DNA from: Amoebidium appalachense
Lineage: Eukaryota; Ichthyosporea
Assembly: GCA_963693365.1 (NCBI GenBank)
Contig: CAVNZM010000001.1
Span: 19,344,001-19,408,000, forward strand
Direction: 5' to 3'
DNA: 64,000 nucleotides
In this document: piece by piece, positions 55,198 through 64,000 of the stretch
How positions within the stretch are numbered: the first letter of the stretch is position 1
How the letters are laid out: each line of letters begins with the position of its first letter
Notes under the pieces: generated by a model
The model's input: the letters and a program-made list of their open reading frames with translations, nothing else
Told to the model about the DNA's origin: nothing
Databases searched by the model: none
Translations under genes and position numbers: made by a program

Positions 55198-56506
55198 ATC
55201 CGCTAAATGGCTGATATCATTGAAAGGTGAACTGAACGGGCGGCACATGCAACACACGCCACCAAATACATTCAAATGTGCCATGTTATAAAAACGGCAC
55301 ATGAAAGCTACAATGAACGGGCGTAAAATAATAAAATCATGCTATGAAGCTTTAGAGTTCATGTGCTTTTTTCTGTGTATCCAAAAAAACAGGTTTGGTC
55401 TATGACGTCACAGGGTCCATCTACTTTTATCACTGGTATGCAGCTTTCATCTCGATTTATCAAGCTCCTATTCTTCAGTGGCCATATGCTGCCTGTGAAA
55501 TTTCAATAGGCCTGGTTTTTGTTTCTTCATCAAAGTGGGTAAATACACACTAAGAGCGCAAAAAATCTGTTTCTTTGTATTGGTATAAAAAAGAAGCACC
55601 AGCAGGGCCGCCGACAACCACACGAATCCCAAATTCCATCGAGGCTTTTTTATCCACCGGGCCATTCAAAGGGCTGCTTCTATTTTTAAATCACAACCAA
55701 ACTTCTGAGGAAAACCGTTGTTAAGCGCTGCATAGCGTGATTTAATAGCACCGTAATTCCTAAGCCGATATTTCACTTATCATTCTGCTCATTTTATATT
55801 ATTTAACTACCACACTGTCTACAATATCATACTGTAGACCCTGTGGGTATTGATTTTGTTTAGTTTTCGCCAACCGCCTGGCCGCATTCAGCCATGCACA
55901 TGCGCACATTCCTACACACTCCGCAACGATCAGCCTGCGGCAGGGGTGAATGTATGGTCTAATATTAGTAGTATTACCAATAAAGGGGGGAATCCTTTAT
56001 ATTCAGGGGTGAGCCTATTTATTGCTACAGATTTATATTTTCATATAGCAATGGAGAGATCACCTTGCGCTCTTGGACTGTCGTTGGACAGTCGACAAGT
56101 TCAACTTTTTATCCACTCCCTGCATTCCACGAATTCTTATAGCCGTCTGGAATGCAGAGGGCATCAGGGAAGCTTTTTGCGCAGGATGACATCGCGGTCC
56201 CGCGGATGTCTCCAGATGCTTTCGAAAAACAATAAAACAGTGCGTCACTGTCTCATCCTGACATGTTGCCCAAGTGATGGAGACCAACATGTATTATTGA
56301 AGGCTGCACGACACCAAAAAGGTCACATACTCCTTCTCTCATCTACTGCCTTCTGACATACGCCTTTAGCTCATGAGCGCGCAGTTACTGTTTGCTCTGT
56401 TCAATGAACTGGAAGTCTCGCCCTCAAAATTTCGTCGCATTTGCGTGACTAGAAATACCGTTTTTGCAGAAATTACAGTCATAGAGTGTTACAACACCGC
56501 CCAAAA
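55198..56506. other. Spacer upstream of the zincin-like gene
   Basis: Unique AT-rich sequence almost free of homopolymers. Short frames (for example 55850-56356 plus and 55468-55665 minus) show no recognisable domain. The promoter of the 56507 gene should lie in the last few hundred bases, without an obvious TATA box. Confidence 0.45.
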
Positions 56507-58767
56507 ATGGGCATGTACCAGTTATTCGTAGCCGTGTTGGCCTTGCACACGAGCAACCATGTGCATGCCATGACCATCGCACAAGACTCTCCCACCGGCC
56601 ACCACACCATCAACGCACGCGGCGTCGTGGGCGCAAATGTGCCGTCCCTCTTCGACCCCAGAGAGGTGAATGCGCCTGCAAACATGATGGCAGCCCAGAG
56701 CATCATCAAGGCAAGCGCGGATAAATACGGCCATGCACACGTGGGCCCTGGCAACTCCGGTGGGTCATCAGCACAGGGAGTGGGGGCTATGGGTGTGGGC
56801 ACACCTTCATCATCAGGGCCTACACCAATTACACCCTTTACGATTAGCAGCGTCGCCGGCGCCGGGTTGGTGATGAGCAATGCCCCACAGGTGAAAATAA
56901 ACCTTGGAAGTGGTATGGGTGAGTTCATTTTGACGCGCAAGGCCACCAGGGTAGGGCTGCAACGGTTCGGAAACCACACCGTGTGGTCGGGCCATGTGGT
57001 GGGTGTGCCAGGCACAAACGCAAACCTCGTGCGAACTGCCTCCGGTGCGTTTTACGGCTCTCTATCTCTTCGTGTCAACAACACACTGCGTCACTTTGAG
57101 GTTCTGCCGGAGGGGACAGGGAAGTCGGTCGTCTATGAGCGAAAGGATGGCTCGAAGCTCTCTCCAAGCACTTTCTCCACCAAGAAGTTCCCGGAGAAGC
57201 CCAAGGCTGGGGGTGTTGGTGTTAGCAGCGTGGCGGCTGCGGCTGCGGGTGGAGCTGTTGGGGCAAAGAAGGTGTCAAAGAAAAACGACCCGGAAGATGT
57301 TATTGATGTTATGTGCATCTATACTTCGGTGAGTGACCTTTACTGGCATCCCCCCGGGCCGGCAAAAAGAAAGAAAAAGAAGAAGTAAAGGAAGAAAGGA
57401 AGAAAGAAGGAAGGAAAGGAAAAAAAGAAAAGGTGAAAACGACCATCATCACAACCCAAGATTGATTGAAATATCTGAAAACTCTATCCCATCTTCTCCC
57501 TGCCTTGCCTTGCTTTTTCTGGCTTTCTGGTAGAATTATCTGTGGTCGCACGGTATTTCAACCTTCGATACTTACCTTGATAGTAAGACTGTCATTCCGA
57601 AATCGATCGGCACTATCCATTATACTCTTTAGCCAAACCCGTCTAATCTACACCCCCCCCCCCCCCCCCCCTCTCCCCCCCCCCCTCCAACCTCGCTCCA
57701 ACCCAAAACAAAACACAGACACTTGTGGACCAATACGGAGCTGACGCCATGGAAGCACAAATCGTGGCTGAGATCTCCAAGATCAACACAGTGATCGAAA
57801 ACAGCAACGTGCCCACGACCCTGAACATTGTTTGGTTGGGTGTGTGGGACAACTACGATGACCCACACGACCCATGGAAGACCCTGGAAGATCTGTCCAC
57901 GGGGGATGTTGGCCAGGACTTGAGGGCGGAGAGAATTCGCGCACGTGCAGACTTGGTGCAGGTAATTAATTGGCCTTTCCCTCACTCTTCCTACACTACT
58001 CTTCTTTTAACCCTTGTACCCCCCCTCCTCCCCCCCCCCCCCCCTCCCCCCCCCCCCTCCTTCCCCCCTCCCCCCCCCCCCCCCCCCCAAAAAAAAAAAA
58101 AAAAAAAAAAAAGGCTTTACACGTTTCTCTCGTCTTAGGACATTTTTCTCAGGTATCCTTTTTTGTGTAATCAACATATAATTGCTAACCGATTTTTTTT
58201 TTCACCTTTGCAGGTTTACACGTGCGACTACGGCGAATGCCGTGGTGCCGCATACCAGTTTGGCCCCGACACACCTGATGGCTGGGACGGCGGCTACTCC
58301 CTCATCACCCAGGCATGTGTCGGCCAATGGCAGGGCGCCAAACAGATGGGCTTCACCTTCGGTCTGGGCTCGGACAAAGATAGCCAGGGAGGAGGGGATG
58401 GTGGGGACAACTCGGAAAATGAGGGGGATGGAAGCGATAATGGGAGCACAAACGAGCCCAGCACGCCCTATGCTTATGCATACCGATACTGCGAACAGAA
58501 CGACAGATATATGCCGAACTTCGGGTCAGTCATGGCTGAGCCCTGTGGAGATTGGTACGAGTCTGTGCCTGTGTATTCAAACCCCGACTACTACCAGTAC
58601 AACCTGCCCCTGGGTGCCGATGAAGAGGCAGACAATGCGCGTGCTTTAACTGAGAACCTGTTAAAGATCGCTAACTTCATGAACCGTACGTATCCTATCC
58701 TATCCTCGCCCTTCTCCCACCTTCCTCCCCCCCCTCTCCCCCCCTTCCCCCCCCCCCCCCCTCCAGA

Positions 58768-58861
<94 letters not shown>

Positions 58862-59532
58862 TTGATGATGGACTCTGCTTATGATGCATCTTCACCGTAT
58901 AACTTTGCAATAACTTCATTGATGTGTTTGCCAGGTATGTGTACTTTCTACTGTACTGCCGACCAACTAGAGTGGCGTACAGAACCCGACGCTCCACATG
59001 TGCATGACACTTACACAATTCGTGCGGATGTTCCTCTACGTGAGACTCACACATACCTCCCACAGAAAACGAAGACAACTTCGAGCTGGAATGCACCGCG
59101 AACAAACCGTCCAATCCGATTCTGGCCGGGTTCCAACTGGGGCAAAACAACCCCATGTACCTCGGAGTTGCAAAAGACGAAAAGAACGGAGATATGCCGT
59201 GCAAGGTGCAGAACGGATGGTGCTGTTTTGCCGTTGATAACGATGAAAGTTGTCTACCCATGGGTGATGACGCGTGCTATGTCACCCCCACCGGAAAAAA
59301 GAAGATTAACTATGTGATGGCGAAAAATAAGAGCAAGGATAATATTCCGGACGGTGCTATTGAGAGTGGATATGATATTGATGGTGATTTTGCGATTTAT
59401 AGCGCTATGTGTGTGGGCGCAAACTCTGGCGTGGTGGCGGGAAAGACTGATGGTGGGACGTGTTGGTATTCTCTCGGCGGCAACCAGCTTGCGTCAAAGA
59501 GCTTTATCTGGGTTATCACTGTGAATGCCTAG
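56507..59532 (+). CDS. Secreted pseudo-metalloprotease (zincin-like) with C-terminal DM9 region
   Basis: Four exons: 56507-57328, 57719-57961, 58214-58685 and 59066-59532, phase-matched, 667 aa. The ATG (AAAATGG) opens a signal peptide (MGMYQLFVAVLALHTSNHVH, then A). A propeptide-like region (WSGHVVGVPG, FEVLPEGTGKSVVYERKD) is followed by a body that follows metzincin/M72 peptidyl-Asp metalloprotease order: DVMCIYTS, EAQIVAEISKINTVIENSNV, ITQACVGQ, then KQMGFTFGLGSD where HExGHxxGxxHD is expected, VMAEPC, SNPDYY and ADNARALTENLLKIANF. Residues K398, Q399, F402 and S408 replace the three zinc His and the catalytic Glu, so proteolysis is not expected. A Gly/Asp-rich insert follows. Exon 4 is a DM9-type region (MYLGVAKDEKNGDMPCKV, SCLPMGDDACYV, GAIESGYDIDGDFAIY, AGKTDGGTCWY). 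A secreted binding or scaffold role is inferred. Confidence 0.82.
58770..58860. repeat. (CA)n microsatellite in intron 3 of the zincin-like gene
   Basis: An uninterrupted (CA)n tract of about 90 bp follows a C run, inside the intron 58686-59065. Confidence 0.95.
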
Positions 59533-60026
59533 AAATTCGGTAGTGTGTTTTGTGTTTGCACGAAAAAACGGAAAAGAAAAAAGTATCATGCTCCTTCTCT
59601 TCTCTCCTCGGTGACCTCGACCGTAAAGGGAGTGTATAGTAATGCAATCAGTAGGTACAGAACCAAATGTCAGCATTTCAATATACTTTCATCTCCTGTT
59701 TTCTTGTGTGCTGTAAACGAAGTTCAGCGAATTTGGTTATGAAATTATAATGATATGATGTTTACCATTGGCAATTTGTAGTTCCCGTGTTTGCACATAG
59801 ACAGAATATATTCTCAGTATTTGATGGTTGTAGATAAGTGATGCAGCGGTACACACACAAAGCCAGCCCAAAGATAGGCATATGCGCTGCGCTGGCACAA
59901 TAATGACCCTGTAAATGTAAATATCCCAATATTTGAGGTATTACATGTATTGTTCAGAAATACAGTGTCTGAAAAGCAGCCTCTGCATTGGTCCCCTGCC
60001 CCCCCCCCCCCCCCCCCCCCCTCCCC

Positions 60027-60070
<44 letters not shown>

Positions 60071-61152
60071 TTCCTCCCAATCCTGCCCTACCGAACGCCT
60101 CTCCCCAACACATCACGATTAAACACACACACACACACACATGACACACAAACACACGCACGCGCGCACACACACACACAAACACATGCACGCACGCACG
60201 CCACACACATGCATTTGTACACATAAACACATTCAATGAAAGTGTGATGTATCCTGTATTCGACTGCAACATGTGTAAGACCGCCTGTACAATTGGTGTA
60301 CGGGCGAGGTGATGTGACAACAGTGAAAGCATAGAATAATCTCTGCCTGTCGGTATCGTTTACCTGGCCCTGCCTGCCTATGTATACGCCTACGAATATG
60401 AAGGGGTGGGTTGAATTTGAAGGGCTCGCAAGCTTTGACGAGGACCCCCATTTCTCCTCCCTCCACACGGAGGAGCGGGAGCGGGGGAGGGGGGGGGGGG
60501 GGGGGGAGGATGCTCATGCATTTGGTTGTGAGGATTTACGGAGGCGGGTTGGAGAGCGGGCCGGGATCTAGGGGGGGAGGAGGGGGAGGCGCGGGAGGAG
60601 AGATGTTGAGGGGAGGTGCATGAGGGGGATGCCGGAGGGAGGAGTGCTCATGGATTTCAACGAGGTTGTGAGGATTTCAACTCAGCCATGATTCATCCTT
60701 TAACTACAATCAGTACGTAGCGTTATATGCACTGTTACGAGTACGGATGCCTGTATACCGTATTAGGGGATAATCAAAGGTTTAGTAGTATTTGGATCTA
60801 TATACGTATCTGCAAGCGTCATGCTGAAAATGTATCACATCATTCGCCTGCATTGCAGCTACGCGTAGGGCGCTGCGGCCAACTGTCGCGTCGCTGTACA
60901 TGTTGCACAATAACTGAGAACTGTACATGTGTGCAAATTGAAGGCATGCATACATGTAGTCCTCAGACTTCGTGTCTATGTGTGCTGGAATGGTGTATTT
61001 AAGTATTTATGTTCAGGTATCGGTGTGGTTGCATGCAGGCCGGAGAATCAATGGGTGATTCCAGATTTCAATGAAGGGGTAGGTGTGTTTGAGGGGGAAT
61101 GGATGGTATATATCTGGGGTGGTGGTGGTGCACGCGGTGATGGTGTGTGTGT

Positions 61153-61183
<31 letters not shown>

Positions 61184-61835
61184 GGGGGGGGGGGAGGGGA
61201 GGGAGGGAGGGAGGGAGGGAGGGAGAGAGAGAGAGTGGGGTTCTGAGCAAATCGTCGAAAAAAGCTCACACAGGCACCATTTGCGCACCAGAAAACTTTA
61301 TTGCGGATGTGTAACTTTGTGTTACTAGTACTAAGCATCGGATACCGAAGATTACGGCACGACACCCAGGAGAGCGCACTAATATATCATTAATAGGTAT
61401 GTGGTTACGCGCGTTTAATTTATGTTTCAGAAGCCAATTGGCCAAAGCTTAACTAAAGGTCGGTCCTAACAGTTATAACATTATTCCACATGTTGGCAGC
61501 TTTTCGTCAGTTCCGCCTGTACAAAGAGGAAAAAAAACAAAACAATAAACAACTTACACCATACTGAAATCGCCAACAATGCAACTGGGAGTGTTTTTTT
61601 AAAAAAATGGACGATTGAAGAAATTCTAAATTTATATCACGGAATTATGCTAACACACCGTGGGCATTCAATCAGTTAAATATTCGACAAGTTTCATGAT
61701 GAAAAGGGAAAAGGCACACCAACCCAAGCAAAGATTGCGAGAGAAGGGCAAAAAGAAACTAAAGGTGAAAAGAATGGAAGTGAATTCTTTTTATACAAAA
61801 GGAAGGCCAAAAAGGAAGAGCAAAACATGTCTATT
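59533..61835. other. Spacer between converging genes, no gene recognised
   Basis: The 3' UTR of the zincin-like gene is presumably in the first few hundred bases. C runs (60001-60070), CA/CG repeats (60124-60200), G runs (60490-60507 and 61168-61195) and AT-rich unique sequence (61300-61830) follow. A minus-strand AATAAA near 61297 could serve the RING gene. Confidence 0.5.
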
Positions 61836-62242
61836 CTAGACGCGAACCAACGTTGGGCCCGTATACCACCTACTCAGCGTTACCATCCTCACAAAAAGAG
61901 GTGGCCGGATACCTCCAATACCCCCAGCCGGTCTCTCATTGGCCATCTGAGGCACAACAATCACAGGCACCGACGAAGGCCCCGAGCTTGATTGGCCCCC
62001 AGCTGCAGTTTCCATTAGACCCCCACCCGAATTTGCAGCGGCGGGGAGGCATCTAAGGCGGGGGGGCTCGGAATCGGATGGGGTATTTGGGGCCAGGGAG
62101 GTGAGCACGGTCTTGCAGTAGGGGCACTTGGCGGTAGTCACTAGCCATTGGTCCACACATGCGGGGTGGAACACATGGGTGCAGGGTAGGCGCCGCACTT
62201 GCTCTCCCTCCTGAGTCGTTCACGCATGCTCGTGTGAGAATA

Positions 62243-62321
<79 letters not shown>

Positions 62322-62783
62322 CAAGAACCTCCCCAAACCTATCGAACCCCCCCCCCCCCCCCCCTCTCCCCTCCCCCCCCCCCCCCCCCCCCACCCATCA
62401 CTACCGAAAGACGAAAACTCACATTTGAGTTTGCCAGGCACCAAATGCAGCTAGCCGTCCTTTCTACAAGGCAGTTAGTCCACGCTTAAATGAAGGTGCG
62501 TAAACAGTCTACGGTGTAATGTATTCTTCCGAAGCACTCTTGGGTGCCCCTATATCCTTCGTCCACCCCTTAAATATCGCTAAACACATACTCTTGTTCC
62601 TTTTCTTCTACCCCAACTTCTGGATTCGGGGTGTCTGATCAGACGAGAGGTATACAATGTGTTACAGAGTACAAATGATGCATTCATGACGGACAACACA
62701 ATACAGGGGGGTGGGCGGGCGGGCGGGTAAGGAGTGAAGGTTATTTTTTTTCCCCCCCTCTTTCTTTTTCTTTCTTTCTTTTT

Positions 62784-62863
<80 letters not shown>

Positions 62864-63062
62864 CACTACACACCTCATAATCCTCCAAGCAGATACCACA
62901 ACCACCACAAAAGACCACCCCCTGACTCTCCGGGTCATCCTTCTCAGTAGGTTTGCGGTATTGAAGCAACGGCAGACCTGTCACTGCCTTTGTTCTCAGC
63001 TGCCTCAGTTCAACATCCGCATCAGATTCCAATACTTGAACACGTGTATCCCCTTGACGTTG
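61836..63062 (-). CDS. RING-H2 finger E3 ubiquitin ligase (5' partial model)
   Basis: Two minus-strand exons are certain: 63062-62874 (acceptor (CA)n-CAG; donor GAG|GTGTGT) and 62210-61836 (acceptor CGACTCAG), joined in phase 0. The joined frame gives LPLLQYRKP, then CGICLEDYE + [23 protein letters not shown] and CPYC. This is a complete RING-H2 motif (CxxC, CxHxxHxxC, CPxC) with the usual hydrophobic lead-in. RING-H2 proteins recruit E2 enzymes for ubiquitin transfer. The tail after the RING (about 90 residues, Ser/Gly/Pro-rich) ends at a TAG at 61836-61838. No start codon fits the first exon, so upstream exons must exist, possibly beyond the right edge. A GTATGT donor near 63982 (minus) could end one of them. 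Any membrane or PA domain would be there. Confidence 0.85.
62257..62320. repeat. (TA)n followed by (GA)n in the RING-gene intron
   Basis: (TA)n of about 40 bp runs directly into (GA)n of about 22 bp, inside the intron 62211-62873 of the RING-H2 gene, just upstream of the last exon. Confidence 0.95.
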
Positions 63063-63118
<56 letters not shown>

Positions 63119-64000
63119 GCATGATAATTTGCAGAGAGGGAAGGAGGGAGAGTGGGGAGGGGGGAAGGAGTTTGAGGCAAAACGATCTGCATGTATTCAA
63201 AAAAAGACGAACGGATAATGAGACGAACGGAGAGAGGGGAGAGAGAGAGGGGGGGGGGGGGGGGAGGGGGGGGGGGAGGGAGGGAGGGGGAGAGAAAGGG
63301 AGAGAGGGGGGAGGGGGAGAGAGAGAGACAAAAAGAGAAAGAGAGAGGGAGGGAGAGAGAGAGAGGGGGGGGGGGGGGGGGAGAAGGGAGGGAGGGAGGG
63401 AGGGATGTTGGCCGCAGTGTTTACGATGGGCAAGAGTGCAGTCTGCAAGCAGCAAAAACAAACAACAACATGGGTCTATGTGCAACCGAACAGATACATG
63501 GGTGTACTTCTTTGATAGGGGATGGATCTCTCTCGTACCGTTTTCCCACAACATCATTCAGCTCCTAGCTACTTGTCTCTCCCTAGGTGTGCTTTGGGAT
63601 ACCCATATGCTCGCGCATACAAGTAAATCAGAGAATTTGCCGATGCCATGCTTTGCCACTTCTTAGTTCTAAATCTTACCCCCCCCCCCCCCCCCCCCAT
63701 AATAATAAAAATAACAATCGTAATAATAATAACAACTAGATAATTAAAAAAAAATTAAAGAGAAAACACACGTTTTTCCCATGTGGTAATCCCTTTGCTC
63801 AAATGCTAGCACACAAGTACGCGCGCGCGTGTGTGTGTGTGTGTGTGCGCGCGTGCGCGTGTGTTTGTGTGTATTTCTGTGCGTTTGTGTGTGTTCGCGT
63901 ACACGCACATGTTTGGCGTGCATGTGTACTTGTGCAAGAGTGCGTGGTGGGACGTAAGTAACCATGGGGGTTTTCAACATACCAGAGCATATTTCCGTGC
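63063..64000. other. Intron or upstream region of the RING gene, no exon proven
   Basis: A (GT)n tract (63064-63117) abuts the acceptor of the first certain RING exon. G/GA-rich repeats (63120-63410), unique sequence (63410-63680), a C run (63680-63698) and mixed GT/GC repeats (63820-63900) follow. The only exon-like signal is a possible donor at 63981-63982 on the minus strand. Confidence 0.4.

Overview
The window is eukaryotic nuclear DNA, most likely from a unicellular protist. All recoverable genes are split by GT-AG spliceosomal introns. It encodes a metazoan-type GPI transamidase subunit (PIG-S), a canonical nine-finger TFIIIA, a Myc/Max-like bHLH leucine-zipper protein and a cyclin-Y/PHO80-like cyclin, and it carries a tRNA-Ile(AAU) with an internal pol III promoter. 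That set fits Amorphea/Opisthokonta, possibly a unicellular holozoan, but the sequence alone does not fix the lineage. Coding exons are GC-moderate and clean. Introns and spacers are saturated with long G/C homopolymers, (CA/GT)n, (GA/CT)n and composite C-run/A-run tracts, so exact tract lengths should not be trusted.

Layout: (1) 1-3457 (+): 3' part of a surface or secreted protein of ten Ig-like SdrD-B/Cna-B-type repeats. (2) 3458-7354: spacer with a 32-bp minisatellite. (3) 7355-14878 (-): seven-exon bHLH-Zip transcription factor of 907 aa with a Gln-rich N-terminus. (4) 14879-20216: spacer with (GA)n and a TIR element with an 8-bp target duplication (17147-18214). (5) 20217-21162 (+): cyclin with a one-base frame disruption. 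(6) 25658-27519 (+): small putative secreted protein. (7) 29588-30750: 0.38-kb tandem triplication. (8) 31752-37972 (-): TFIIIA, seven exons, 473 aa. (9) 38930-49944 (+): PIG-S, fourteen exons, 562 aa, with the tRNA-Ile nested in intron 6. (10) 51926-53762 (-): secreted DM9-domain protein, four exons, 264 aa. (11) 54352-55189: hAT-like MITE with a perfect 8-bp target duplication. (12) 56507-59532 (+): secreted zincin-like protein, four exons, 667 aa, whose HExxH motif has lost every catalytic residue and which ends in a DM9 region related to gene 10. (13) 61836-63062 (-): 3' part of a RING-H2 ubiquitin ligase.

The genes are mostly unrelated housekeeping and regulatory functions: pol III 5S transcription, GPI anchoring in the ER, a cyclin, a bHLH-Zip factor and a ubiquitin ligase. 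The exception is the pair at 51.9-59.5 kb. These two secreted proteins share a DM9-type module and probably form a small local family of extracellular carbohydrate-recognition proteins. All exon models were made by eye, requiring GT-AG sites, matching phases and conserved residues across each junction. None has transcript support.
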